DNA from: Paenibacillus sp. JDR-2
GTDB taxonomy: Bacteria > Bacillota > Bacilli > Paenibacillales > Paenibacillaceae
NCBI RefSeq assembly: GCF_000023585.1
Contig: NC_012914.1
Span: 1,498,501-1,562,500 of the forward strand
Direction of reading: 5' to 3'
Length of the DNA: 64,000 bases
Every line of letters begins with the position of its first letter. Position 1 is the stretch's first letter. The translations under genes and the position numbers were made by a program. The notes below the pieces were generated by a model. That model did no database searches. It saw only the letters and a list, made by a program, of their open reading frames with translations, and was not told the DNA's origin. Positions 35,171-43,808 of this stretch are shown here, in pieces.

Positions 35171-35394
35171 GTAACGTTTTTGACAAAACATATTTGCACA
35201 AGCAGAAGCACCCGCTTCTCACCTTTCGGTTATGCCGACTGGTTTGCGATAACTGACTAGCTTAACGAGTTGCTTCCCTGGGAGGCAACGAGAGCGGCCA
35301 CAATGAACGGTTATAACAATGCGGGTTCGTGCGAACCCGCATTTTTTATTTTGCACCAAAACACATAAACATCCTATCTTGGAGGTGGCACGTT
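35171..35394 (+). promoter_or_regulatory. Leader of infC operon with terminator (L20-type control)
   Basis: About 220 nt of structured leader between the promoter and infC. It ends in a strong intrinsic terminator, stem GCGGGTTC/GAACCCGC (35321-35340) and TTTTTT, only ~50 bp before infC. In B. subtilis ribosomal protein L20 binds such a leader and promotes premature termination; position and layout match. The exact L20 site was not traced. Confidence 0.75.
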
Positions 35395-35910
35395 ATTAGC
35401 AGAGAACATCAAATCAACGATGAGATCCGGGCCAGAGAAGTACGACTTGTAGGCGCGGACGGCGAGCAAATCGGTATCAAATCGATCCGTGACGCTATGC
35501 AGATGGCAATTGACCTGAGCTTGGATCTGGTGAATGTAGCACCAACGGCTAAACCGCCGGTATGCCGGATTATGGACTACGGTAAATTCCGTTACGAGCA
35601 ACAGAAGAAAGAAAAAGAAGCACGCAAGAATCAAAAAATCGTCGACCTGAAGGAAGTTTGGTTCCGTGCCAACATCGACGAGCATGACTATCAAACGAAA
35701 TTCCGTAATGTCGTGAAGTTCTTGGGCGAAGGCGATAAAGTTAAAGCCTCCGTACGTTTCCGCGGACGGGAAATCGCTCATGCTGCCATCGGCCAGAAAA
35801 TTCTGGACCGTCTGGCGCAAGAGGTTGCCGAAATATGCAGCGTAGAACGTGCACCGAAGCTGGAAGGCCGGAGCATGATTATGATTTTGGCACCAAAAAG
35901 CAACACTTAA
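35395..35910 (+). CDS. infC: Translation initiation factor IF-3
   Basis: IF-3 binds the 30S subunit, discriminates the start codon and prevents early 50S joining. It has 171 residues with family blocks INDEIRAREVRLVGADGEQIG, PPVCRIMDYGKFRYEQ, KEKEARKNQK and VKASVRFRGREIAH. The start is the rare ATT at 35395: GGAGGTGG sits about eight bases upstream, no ATG or GTG fits, and AUU is the conserved start of infC that lets IF-3 repress its own translation. First gene of infC-rpmI-rplT. Confidence 0.95.
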   Translation: MSREHQINDEIRAREVRLVGADGEQIGIKSIRDAMQMAIDLSLDLVNVAPTAKPPVCRIMDYGKFRYEQQKKEKEARKNQKIVDLKEVWFRANIDEHDYQTKFRNVVKFLGEGDKVKASVRFRGREIAHAAIGQKILDRLAQEVAEICSVERAPKLEGRSMIMILAPKSNT

Positions 35911-35930
35911 ATAAAGGGAGGATAATCGAC

Positions 35931-36131
35931 ATGCCTAAAATGAAAACACACAGCAGTCTGAAAGACCGCTTCAAAATTACTGGTACTGGTAAAGTGAAAC
36001 GCTACAAAGCGTACAGAAACCACTTGCTTTCCCACAAATCCGGTCGTCAAAAACGTGTTCTTGCTGGCCAACCACTGATGGCAGCTGGCGACGTTCGTCG
36101 TATTCAACAAGGTCTCGCTAACCTTAAATAG
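35931..36131 (+). CDS. rpmI: 50S ribosomal protein L35
   Basis: L35 is a small basic protein of the large ribosomal subunit. It has 66 residues: MPKMKTHSSLKDRFKITGTG then KRYKAYRNHLLSHKS and RVLAGQPLM, standard for the family. ATG 35931 is 20 bp after the infC stop, preceded by AAAGGGAGG. Middle gene of the infC operon; L35 and L20 are neighbours in the ribosome as well as in the genome. Confidence 0.97.
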   Translation: MPKMKTHSSLKDRFKITGTGKVKRYKAYRNHLLSHKSGRQKRVLAGQPLMAAGDVRRIQQGLANLK

Positions 36132-36185
36132 TAGCAATCGTTCAGATAAGCTTAATCAAATTCAACCTACGGGAGGTTTCCACTC

Positions 36186-36545
36186 ATGGCAAGAGTTAAA
36201 GGCGGTTTTGTCCGCGCTCGTCGTCGTAAAAGAATTCTTAAACTGGCAAAAGGTTATTTCGGTTCGAAACACCGTCTGTTTAAAACAGCAAAGGAGCAAG
36301 TTGGTAAATCGCTTCTTTACGCATACCGCGACCGTCGCCAAAACAAACGTGAATTCCGCAGACTGTGGATCGTTCGTATCAACGCGGCTGCTCGTCAAAA
36401 CGGTCTTTCCTACAACAAATTCATGTACGGCCTGAAACTGGCTGGCATCGAAGTAAACCGCAAAATGCTGGCTGACCTGGCTGTTAACGACATCAACTCG
36501 TTCAACTCCCTTGCTGGCGTTGCAAAAGAGAAAATCAACGCTTAG
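36186..36545 (+). CDS. rplT: 50S ribosomal protein L20
   Basis: L20 is an early assembly protein of the 50S subunit that binds 23S rRNA. It also acts as the repressor of its own operon by binding the leader. It has 119 residues: [51 protein letters not shown] and [20 protein letters not shown] precedes the ATG. Last gene of infC-rpmI-rplT, followed by a strong terminator. Confidence 0.98.
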   Translation: MARVKGGFVRARRRKRILKLAKGYFGSKHRLFKTAKEQVGKSLLYAYRDRRQNKREFRRLWIVRINAAARQNGLSYNKFMYGLKLAGIEVNRKMLADLAVNDINSFNSLAGVAKEKINA

Positions 36546-36564
36546 ATTTAAGCGTGATATAGAG

Positions 36565-36601
36565 AAGAGGTTGTCCCTGAGGGGGACAACCTCTTTTTTT
36601 T
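36565..36601 (+). terminator. Terminator of infC-rpmI-rplT
   Basis: AGAGGTTGTCCC with GGGACAACCTCT around a short loop and T8. Confidence 0.95.
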
Positions 36602-36613
36602 GCGTTACCGAAG

Positions 36614-37480
36614 CTACATCCCCCGTTCGGAGGAAGGCTGCAGCCGGTAAGCACGCGGGCTGACGCCGTGATAGGCGCTGAAATGGCGGGTGAACGGATG
36701 AATCGACGCATACCCGAGCCGTTCGGCAATAGCCGTTACGGAATAATCCGTTTCAACGAGCAGCTGGGCAGCCTGCTTCATAAGAAGTCTATGACGGTAT
36801 ACCTGCGGCGTGAACCCCGTCTCTCGTTGAAACAAGGAATGGAAGTAGGAGCGCTTGAGGCCGCACATGGCCGCCCAATCCTCGACTTGGGAGCGTGTCT
36901 CGGGATGCTCGTTCAAATAGGCAAGCAGCTTGACGATCCGGAAATCGCTTGGCTGGCGGGTATGAACAACGTTGTACCAGCTAAGCATCCAGGCATACAG
37001 CATACTGTTCACCAGCTCCGTGCGGTAATGCTGGCTGTTGTCAAACTGCCTGGAGAGCGTAACGAAAGCATCGTAGAGCCACGGATAAGGCTGAAGCGAG
37101 AAGAAGCTCGGCAGGGAGTCCAGCTCCGGGCAATTCTCCTCGCGGGAGCTAGACTCCAGCTCGAACGGTTCCGGGGCATGGATGAATATCCGATTGTAGG
37201 AATCGGATGTTCCCTCCCACAAACCGCAATACAAATTATACGAAGATAACGGCTGTCCTTTCCGGATATGGAAGGCATGCGGCTCGCCGGGGCGCAGGAA
37301 GATCAGTGTCCCGCGTTCAATCGGATAGAGCTTTCCGTTCACTTCCATTTCCCCTGGCCCGTCAACAAACAGGTGAAACGCGTATACGCTGCTGACGCGA
37401 AGCTTTTCGTTCCAGCCCCCCACGTATAGATAACGCATGGAATCGCCGACGTAAGGCTTTAATTCATTTATAGTTTTCAT
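36614..37480 (-). CDS. AraC family transcriptional regulator
   Basis: Sugar-responsive regulator, 288 residues. The N-terminal cupin domain (VDGPGEMEVNGKLYPIERGTLIFLRPGEPHAF) should bind the inducer. The C-terminal ~100 residues hold two helix-turn-helix motifs (VEDWAAMCGLKRSYFHSLFQ; YSVTAIAERLGYASIHPFTRHF) ending in the GVSPRAYR signature. It is divergent from the GH95 gene with a 162-bp shared gap, so it most likely controls that gene and perhaps the whole locus to 53.2 kb. Confidence 0.88.
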   Translation of the reverse strand: MKTINELKPYVGDSMRYLYVGGWNEKLRVSSVYAFHLFVDGPGEMEVNGKLYPIERGTLIFLRPGEPHAFHIRKGQPLSSYNLYCGLWEGTSDSYNRIFIHAPEPFELESSSREENCPELDSLPSFFSLQPYPWLYDAFVTLSRQFDNSQHYRTELVNSMLYAWMLSWYNVVHTRQPSDFRIVKLLAYLNEHPETRSQVEDWAAMCGLKRSYFHSLFQRETGFTPQVYRHRLLMKQAAQLLVETDYSVTAIAERLGYASIHPFTRHFSAYHGVSPRAYRLQPSSERGM

Positions 37481-37585
37481 TCGGTTCCCTGCTCTCGAAT
37501 AAATTTATCGGATTAATCGTTAAATAATAGGACTGACGGACAAATACGCTCTATCTGATCAATGTTACAATAATGGCATGAATTG

Positions 37586-37599
37586 CGAAAGGGCTTTCA
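37586..37599. promoter_or_regulatory. Candidate cre (CcpA) site upstream of GH95 gene
   Basis: CGAAAGGGCTTTCA matches 12 of 14 bases of the ideal TGAAAGCGCTTTCA, just downstream of a TACAAT -10-like hexamer (37566). Suggests glucose repression. Confidence 0.45.
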
Positions 37600-37642
37600 C
37601 TTTGAGAGCGGACAATTAGCTAAACTTGAGAGGATGAGCGGG

Positions 37643-39961
37643 ATGAAAATGATATATACCCAGCCGGCCGCTGGTTGGAAACAGGGACTTCCCTTGGGGA
37701 ACGGACAGCTTGGCGCGGTGCTGCATGGCGGCATCAACAGCGAGACCTGGAATATGACGGAAATCACCTTCTGGTCAGGGAAGCCGGAGCGGTTCGGCGG
37801 CTCGCCGGACGCTAAGGAAAAGCTGAAGACGATGCGCGAGGCATTTTTCAATGGCAACTATGTGCTTGGAGATAAACTAGCCGGCGAGCAGCTGGAGCCT
37901 GTAAAAGGGAATTTCGGCACCAATCTTTCCTTGTGCGATGTTCTGATCAGCTATAACGATGAGGGCAGCCAGCTGGTGCGCGAGCTGGATCTGGAGAAGG
38001 CGGTTGCTGCGGTATCTTACCGAAGCGGTTCCGGAGCGGCAATGCGAAGGGAAACCTTTGTTTCTCATCCGGACGGGGTGCTTGTCTCCCGGATTAAAGG
38101 GGATCAGGCAGGCTCTGTGTCTCTTTCGTTGCGTATAGAGGGCAGAACAACTACGTTTGATGCCCGGCTGGATGGACCGGATAAGCTTGTTTTCCGGACG
38201 CAGGCGACGGAGAACATCCATAGCGACGGCACTTGCGGGGTATGGAGCGAAGGTGCGTTAAAAGCTGTTGTTACAGGCGGGCGTGTATTTGGAGAAGCCG
38301 GAACGGTAATAATCGAGCAAGCCGATGAGGTTGTTCTATATTTGGCTGTGGCAACCGATTACGGTCGAATGGATGATACTTGGAAGGTTGAAAGCACGGA
38401 ACGGCTGGAAGCGGCGGAGGCAAAAGGTTTCGAGCGGCTGCTCAGGGATCATATCGCGGATTACCGGTCGCTCTATGGCCGCGTTGATCTTGATCTTGGA
38501 GGATCCAAGGCATTTGATTTGCTGCCTACAGACGAGCGAATCCGCAAGCTGAGAGCAGGCGAGCAGACGGATAACGGACTTATTGCGTTATTTTACCAGT
38601 ACGGACGGTATTTGACGATTGCCGGTACACGGGCGGATTCCCGTCTGCCGCTTCATCTGCAGGGGTTATGGAATGACGGCGAGGCTAACGCCATGGCCTG
38701 GAGCTGCGACTACCATTTGGACGTCAATACGGAGATGAACTATTATCCGACGGAGATCAGCAACCTGGCGGAATGCCATATTCCGCTTATGAATTATATC
38801 GAGCAGCTTTCTTTTGCTGGCCGTACGGCAGCGGAAGATTTCTACGGATGTGAAGGCTGGGTGGCGCATGTATTCTCGAACGCTTGGGGATTCGCCTCTC
38901 CTGGCTGGGGACGCTCATGGGGGCTGAACGTAACAGGCGGGCTCTGGATTGCAACCCATTTGAAGGAGCATTACGAGTATAGCCGGGACCGCGGGTTTTT
39001 GACTCGTCAGGCTTACCCGGTTATGAAGGAAGCGGCGCTTTTCTTCCTGGATTATATGACTATTCATCCGAAATACGGCTGGCTGGTGACCGGCCCGTCG
39101 ACCTCTCCGGAGAACAGCTTCTATCCGGGACCGGAGGAGCAAGGAGAGCAGCAGCTTTCCATGGGCTCCACGATGGATCAAATGCTGGTCCGCGATTTGT
39201 TCGGCTTTGTGCTGGAAGCGGCGGAGATGCTTGCGGTTGACGAAGAGCTGCAGCATCGGCTGAAGGACGCGATGGAGCTGCTGCCACCGCTTCAAATCGG
39301 CAAACGCGGACAGCTGCAGGAGTGGCTGGAGGATTACGAGGAAGCGCAGCCGCAGCACCGGCATTTCTCCCATATGTACGGTGTTTATCCGGGGAACCAG
39401 ATTACGCCCGAGGAAACGCCCGAGCTTGGTCAGGCCATGCGGCAAACGCTGCTCGGACGGATGCTTGTCGATGAGCTGGAGGATATCGAGTTTACGGCAG
39501 CCTTGTTTGCCCTCGGCTTCTCCAGGCTTCATGACGGCAATCAGGCGGTGAAGCATGTCCGGCATTTGATCGGGGAGCTTTGCTTCGATAATCTGCTGTC
39601 CTACTCCAAGCCTGGCGTGGCTGGCGCGGAGACGAATATTTTCGTCATTGACGGCAATTTCGGCGGTACGGCTGCCATCGCGGATATGCTGCTTCAAAGC
39701 CATGCGGGCTCCATTCATCTGCTGCCAGCTGTACCGGCGGATTGGTCGAGCGGCTCGTACCGGGGGCTTCGGGCAAAGGGGAATGCGGAGACAGCGGTCA
39801 GCTGGGAGAACGGGCAATTGACGGAAGCCGTTATTACCGCTTATTCGGATCTGGAAACGTTTGTGAAATGCGGCAGCAGCCAGATTCATCTGCGGATGGA
39901 AGCGGGCAAGCGTTACCTGCTTGACGGCCAGTTGAAGCTGCTTGAGGCTGTAACGGCTTAA
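37643..39961 (+). CDS. Glycoside hydrolase family 95 (alpha-L-fucosidase / alpha-L-galactosidase type)
   Basis: Inverting exo-glycosidase, 772 residues, no signal peptide, so probably cytoplasmic. The N-terminal beta-sandwich opens QGLPLGNGQLGAVLHGGI. The catalytic barrel has DYHLDVNTEMNYYP (about 356-369), the general acid E490 in GPSTSPEN and the base aspartate D670 in VIDGNFGGT. The first of the two asparagines that activate the base in studied fucosidases aligns with D360 here. ATG 37643 is chosen from GAGAGG nine bases upstream. It is divergent from the AraC regulator and followed by its own terminator. Known activities include alpha-1,2-L-fucosidase and alpha-L-galactosidase; which applies is open. 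Confidence 0.87.
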   Translation: MKMIYTQPAAGWKQGLPLGNGQLGAVLHGGINSETWNMTEITFWSGKPERFGGSPDAKEKLKTMREAFFNGNYVLGDKLAGEQLEPVKGNFGTNLSLCDVLISYNDEGSQLVRELDLEKAVAAVSYRSGSGAAMRRETFVSHPDGVLVSRIKGDQAGSVSLSLRIEGRTTTFDARLDGPDKLVFRTQATENIHSDGTCGVWSEGALKAVVTGGRVFGEAGTVIIEQADEVVLYLAVATDYGRMDDTWKVESTERLEAAEAKGFERLLRDHIADYRSLYGRVDLDLGGSKAFDLLPTDERIRKLRAGEQTDNGLIALFYQYGRYLTIAGTRADSRLPLHLQGLWNDGEANAMAWSCDYHLDVNTEMNYYPTEISNLAECHIPLMNYIEQLSFAGRTAAEDFYGCEGWVAHVFSNAWGFASPGWGRSWGLNVTGGLWIATHLKEHYEYSRDRGFLTRQAYPVMKEAALFFLDYMTIHPKYGWLVTGPSTSPENSFYPGPEEQGEQQLSMGSTMDQMLVRDLFGFVLEAAEMLAVDEELQHRLKDAMELLPPLQIGKRGQLQEWLEDYEEAQPQHRHFSHMYGVYPGNQITPEETPELGQAMRQTLLGRMLVDELEDIEFTAALFALGFSRLHDGNQAVKHVRHLIGELCFDNLLSYSKPGVAGAETNIFVIDGNFGGTAAIADMLLQSHAGSIHLLPAVPADWSSGSYRGLRAKGNAETAVSWENGQLTEAVITAYSDLETFVKCGSSQIHLRMEAGKRYLLDGQLKLLEAVTA

Positions 39962-39972
39962 TAGTTCTATAT

Positions 39973-40029
39973 CAAACCGCCAAAGAGGAGGGGCCTTTGA
40001 AGGGCTTTTCTCCAAACTTTGGCGGTTTG
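39973..40029 (+). terminator. Terminator of the GH95 gene
   Basis: CAAACCGCCAAAG with CTTTGGCGGTTTG enclosing a second AGGAG/CTCC stem. The T-run after it is short; it could partly allow read-through. Confidence 0.75.
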
Positions 40030-40095
40030 TCGTATGGTTCGTTAAATATTTGGATTGTTCGAGCCCTGTCTCTATTTTACATTGAAAAGGCAAAC

Positions 40096-40109
40096 TGAAA
40101 GCGCTTCAC
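40096..40109. promoter_or_regulatory. Candidate cre (CcpA) site upstream of the secreted glycosidase
   Basis: TGAAAGCGCTTCAC keeps the TGAAAGCGCTT core of the cre consensus, 32 bp before the ATG. Confidence 0.5.
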
Positions 40110-40140
40110 CACTTTTGATGCGAACAGGAGGCTTGATGTA

Positions 40141-43100
40141 ATGAAGAGGAAATTTGGGGCATGGTCCGGCAAAGGATGGTTTTTGCTGCTGGCAGCGGTC
40201 CTGGTCTTTCAATTGGCTGTAGGTCCTTCCGGACGGGAGGTAGAGGCGGCAGGTGCGGAGGTAACCGCTGCTAGTGATGCAGCAGCTGCCGGCAGCTATT
40301 CCTTTGAGGCAGAATCCGCAGTTAATACGTTGTCGGGCAAGGCGGAGATTAAAGCATGCGCAGATACAAGCGGCTGCTCGGGCAGCCAAATCGTTGGAGG
40401 ACTTTGGGGCGGCTCGGCGCTCACCTTTAACGAAGTAACGGTAAATGCAGCCGGCGTATACACGATGGCGGTCCATTATATTTCGGGCGATCCGAGATCG
40501 GTTGGAGTCAGCGTAAACGGCGGTACGATTGATCATTACGATTTGCCGAAGACAGCCGACTGGAACACGCTTGGCGTCTACGAGCTGGAGCTTGAGCTGA
40601 AGGCGGGAAGCAACACGATCCGTCTGGACGACGAGGGTGGTTATTCCCCCGACATCGACCGTATTGAGCTTCGCTTGTCGGAAGGCGGCTCCGGCGAGCC
40701 CGGTACGGGCACGGCTTACGAGGCAGAAGCAGCGAATAACGTTCTGACGGGCAATGCTTCCGTCAGCGGCTGCAGCGCAGCAACCGACTGCTCCGGCGGC
40801 AAGAAGGTCGGCAATCTGTGGGGCGGCTCGACCCTGCAATTCCGTGATGTCATGGCGGAGAAAGCAGGCGTGTACACGCTTAGCGTTTCGTACATATCGG
40901 GAGATCCGCGTCCGGTATCGATTGCGGTTAATGACGGTCCATCGGATAACTACGCTTTACCTAAGACCGAGAACTGGGATACGCTTGGCGTATTCAAGCT
41001 GGAGGCCCAGCTGAAGGCGGGGGCAAATACGATCACGTTTAACGATGACGGCGGCTGGTCGCCGGATATCGACAAGATCGAGATTGCTGCTACGGAAGGT
41101 CCGGGCGAGGATCCGGGTCCGGTAGACAATATCGGCCAGATCGGCAAAGCTATCGACTCGAAGAAATACGGCTCGATCAAAGTAACCGCGCACGAAAAAG
41201 GTGCGACCTTCGTATCCGGCAGCTACAGCATCACTTACAACACGGAGTCGGGTCTTTCGGCGTACGCCTGGAACGGCAAAACGCTTGTAAAAGGCGCTTA
41301 CGCGAGCGCTCAGCTGGAAGATCAGCTGCTGGACAGCCGCAAATACAGCGAGCATAACTTCAAGCTTAGCAGCGTGGAGAAAATAAAGGACGGACATGGT
41401 AAAGGCGTTCGCATCACCGTTGAAAACAAAAGCGTTGGCCTTCCGGTTATGAAACAGATTTACCAGCTGTATGAGGATCAGTCCTACTTCCTTGTATCCC
41501 AGCAGGTAACGGGCAGTTCCAACATCAGCTCGAACGATATGGCTCCGATAGTCGTGAATGCAAGCGGTGGCGTCGATCTCGGAACTAGCGGCGACAACCG
41601 TGTCCTGATCACGCCTTATGACAATGATGCTTGGTCCCGTTATCAGGCTCGTACGATCAATACAGCTCTGAATAACAATAACTATATCAGCTCCGAAATG
41701 ACGGCGATCTATGACAACACGAGCCGCGCCGGACTTGTTATCGGTTCGGTAACGCATGATGTATGGAAGACCGGTATTTTCTGGAGCGGCTCGAATGACA
41801 AGCTGAACAAATTGAAGGTGTACGGCGGCTTCACTTCGCTGACATCCACTCATGACAGCGTCCAGCATGGCAAAGTATCGGGCAAAACCATCACTTCCCC
41901 TCAAATTGCGGTTGGTTACTACGCGGATTACCGCGATGGACTGGAGAATTACGGGGAAGCCAATGCGGCAGTAACACCGCCGCTCAAGTTCGAGAAGGGC
42001 GTACCTTCCGGCGTGCCGGTTGGCTGGAATAGCTGGGGCGCTTACGAAAGCTCGCTTAGCTATGACAAAGTCGTAGAGGTATCGAATTTCTTCAAGGATA
42101 ATCTGCAAAAGTCGTTTACGAACAAAGGCACGGTCTATATCAATATGGACTCTTACTGGGATAATCTGACCGAGCAGCAGCTTCGCGACTCAGTGAAGCT
42201 TATTAAGAAAAACGGGCAAAAAGCCGGCATTTATTACGGTCCGTTTGTATACTGGGGCGACAACATGTCGCAGCCGGTAGAAGGAACAAACGGCAAGTAC
42301 ACTTACGGCGATATCGTGCTCCGCGACGCGAACGGCAACATTCTTCCGAAGGTAGACGGCGCGTATGCGATCGACCCAACTCATCCGGGCTCGAAGCAGC
42401 GTGTCGAGTATATTTTCAACAAGTTCCTGGACTATGGCTTTGAATATATCAAGATCGACTTCCTGTCCCATGGCTCCTTCGAGGGCAAACATTATGATCC
42501 AAACGTACAGACCGGTATTCAGGCATACAACCAAGGAATGGCTCATATCAACAAGACGCTAGGCGGCAAAATGTTCATCAGCGCATCGATTGCGCCAATG
42601 TTCCCTAGCCAATACGCTCATGCAAGACGGATTTCCTGCGATGTCGACGGCTCGCTTGGCCGTACGGAATATCAGCTGAACAACCTGACTTACGGCTGGT
42701 GGCAGAACGGCACGATCTATTCTTACACCGATCCGGATTACATGACGCTTGCAAAAGGCGGCTCATTTAACGCGGCTCAGACGCGGGTTAATGCCGCGGC
42801 TATTTCCGGCACCATCTACATGGACTCCGACGACGTCAGCAATGTGGAGACGCAAAAGCTGATGAAATCGCTGCTTACGAACAAAAACGTCAATGATATT
42901 GCCCTGATCGGCGAAGCATTCCGTCCGGTTGAAGGCAATACGGGCAACGCCGCGGCGGATATCTTTGTCCTCCAGGACAACAAGGACTATTACCTCGCCG
43001 TATTCAACTACACGAATGACGCGGTAACCAAAACCGTTGATCTGAAGCGTGCTCTTGGCGTAACGGCAACAACAAAGGTTGAGCTCACAGACGCTTGGAC

Positions 43101-43188
43101 CAACTCCAAAGTCGAAGCGAAGGACACTCTCCAGGTGAAACTCGACGGCGCTCAATCCAAGCTCTACAAAGTGAAAATCAAGAAATAA
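40141..43188 (+). CDS. Secreted clan GH-D glycoside hydrolase with two CBM35-like modules
   Basis: Exported glycosidase, 1015 residues. A signal peptide (about 1-37) precedes two tandem CBM35-like modules (about 53-180 and 192-320, both with CSG..VG.LWGGS and a WSPDIDKIEI-type ending), a beta-sandwich (about 330-610) and a GH27/GH36-like barrel. The barrel has VGWNSWGAY (627-635), nucleophile D773 in YIKIDFLSHG and candidate acid/base D834 in RRISCDVDG. The exact GH family is not assigned; alpha-galactosidase-like cleavage is the nearest known activity. A paralogue without signal and CBMs is at 51143. Preceded by a cre-like site and AGGAGG. Confidence 0.85.
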   Translation: MKRKFGAWSGKGWFLLLAAVLVFQLAVGPSGREVEAAGAEVTAASDAAAAGSYSFEAESAVNTLSGKAEIKACADTSGCSGSQIVGGLWGGSALTFNEVTVNAAGVYTMAVHYISGDPRSVGVSVNGGTIDHYDLPKTADWNTLGVYELELELKAGSNTIRLDDEGGYSPDIDRIELRLSEGGSGEPGTGTAYEAEAANNVLTGNASVSGCSAATDCSGGKKVGNLWGGSTLQFRDVMAEKAGVYTLSVSYISGDPRPVSIAVNDGPSDNYALPKTENWDTLGVFKLEAQLKAGANTITFNDDGGWSPDIDKIEIAATEGPGEDPGPVDNIGQIGKAIDSKKYGSIKVTAHEKGATFVSGSYSITYNTESGLSAYAWNGKTLVKGAYASAQLEDQLLDSRKYSEHNFKLSSVEKIKDGHGKGVRITVENKSVGLPVMKQIYQLYEDQSYFLVSQQVTGSSNISSNDMAPIVVNASGGVDLGTSGDNRVLITPYDNDAWSRYQARTINTALNNNNYISSEMTAIYDNTSRAGLVIGSVTHDVWKTGIFWSGSNDKLNKLKVYGGFTSLTSTHDSVQHGKVSGKTITSPQIAVGYYADYRDGLENYGEANAAVTPPLKFEKGVPSGVPVGWNSWGAYESSLSYDKVVEVSNFFKDNLQKSFTNKGTVYINMDSYWDNLTEQQLRDSVKLIKKNGQKAGIYYGPFVYWGDNMSQPVEGTNGKYTYGDIVLRDANGNILPKVDGAYAIDPTHPGSKQRVEYIFNKFLDYGFEYIKIDFLSHGSFEGKHYDPNVQTGIQAYNQGMAHINKTLGGKMFISASIAPMFPSQYAHARRISCDVDGSLGRTEYQLNNLTYGWWQNGTIYSYTDPDYMTLAKGGSFNAAQTRVNAAAISGTIYMDSDDVSNVETQKLMKSLLTNKNVNDIALIGEAFRPVEGNTGNAAADIFVLQDNKDYYLAVFNYTNDAVTKTVDLKRALGVTATTKVELTDAWTNSKVEAKDTLQVKLDGAQSKLYKVKIKK

Positions 43189-43190
43189 GC

Positions 43191-43231
43191 TAAAAGGCTG
43201 TGCCGGGTAAGTACCGGTACAGCCTTTGGTT
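43191..43231 (+). terminator. Terminator of the secreted glycosidase gene
   Basis: AAAGGCTGT-CCGG with CCGG-ACAGCCTTT. Its ascending side shares GGCTGTGCCGG with the hairpin at 43552. Confidence 0.75.
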
Positions 43232-43308
43232 ATGATGGAGTCCTTTGTTTCCGCTGCAACGCAAGAGTCGCCCGTACACGCGACGCGCTCGTCTGCCTTA
43301 CTTTCCCT

Positions 43309-43497
43309 ACGTTGGATTTCGTCCACTAGAATGATGCCGCAATGCACGAAATTGACGCGTATGTTGGAGTCTATCCTGCGTAAACGTCCAAAAGTGGACT
43401 TAGACGGCCGAAAAAGGCTAATCCGTTGGATGAACTCCAATGAAGGTTTGCCCCAGAGCTCTAAAGCATGAAAAACGTTGGACTATATCCAACGTAG
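43309..43497. repeat. Array of five imperfect GTTGGA/TCCAAC palindromes
   Basis: Hairpin-like units at 43309, 43361, 43384, 43423 and 43475, each pairing a GTTGGA- or GTCCA-type arm with its complement; the last is near perfect (ACGTTGGA..TCCAACGT). Two steps are exactly 52 bp. It lies between two related terminator-like hairpins in a 620-bp gap that also holds the second structured element. No credible gene is present in the gap. Confidence 0.6.
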
Positions 43498-43551
43498 CTG
43501 CTGCGGATGCTCTTGCCAATTCGGGCGAGAGGTTGGTCTTGAACAGCAAAC

Positions 43552-43586
43552 GGCTGTGCCGGTTAAACCCAGCACAGCCATTTTTT
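43552..43586 (+). terminator. Terminator-like hairpin after the palindrome array
   Basis: GGCTGTGC with GCACAGCC, then ATTTTTT. It is similar to the hairpin at 43191 and has no gene directly upstream. A further hairpin, CGTCACC/GGTGACG, follows at 43589-43609. Confidence 0.7.
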
Positions 43587-43645
43587 CGCGTCACCCAAAA
43601 AAGGTGACGTTCCTTTTCCTTGGCCGTGTAAGAACTTAACCTCTA

Positions 43646-43794
43646 GATTAAGCGCAGGCGGAGCAATTGAATGATTCTGTAGAAGTGAAACGTTCGCTTT
43701 TGCTCTGGGGATTCCAATCCGCTAGGATTGTTCAAGGAATCCCCGAGCAATGGCGATCGGAAGAACATTTAATTGCGCAGCATGCCCTTTAACC
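43646..43794. repeat. Structured MITE-like intergenic element, copy 2
   Basis: 149 bp, similar in the opposite orientation to 1871-2021 over the whole length. Imperfect ends are GATTAAGCGCAGGC and GCATGCCCTTTAACC. The central stem is GGGGATTCC/GGAATCCCC, where copy 1 has TGGGATTCC/GGAATCCCA: a paired change that keeps the stem. Best conserved is a block starting GAGCAATGGCGATCGGAAGA (43745 on). Confidence 0.82.
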
Positions 43795-43808
43795 TAATCA
43801 TCCAGTTC

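Noticed and set aside
35329..35394. N-terminal extension of IF-3 starting at an upstream codon
   Set aside because: The extension would be translated from the terminator hairpin and the real ribosome binding site lies inside it; the AUU at 35395 fits the family.
38915..40093. Minus-strand open frame opposite the GH95 gene and its terminator
   Set aside because: Runs through a terminator and has Arg/Gln/His-rich composition typical of antisense frames in GC-rich genes.
43226..43471. Plus-strand open frame of about 81 codons across the second palindrome array
   Set aside because: Its sequence is mostly repeat-derived, there is no ribosome binding site, and the start lies inside a terminator.
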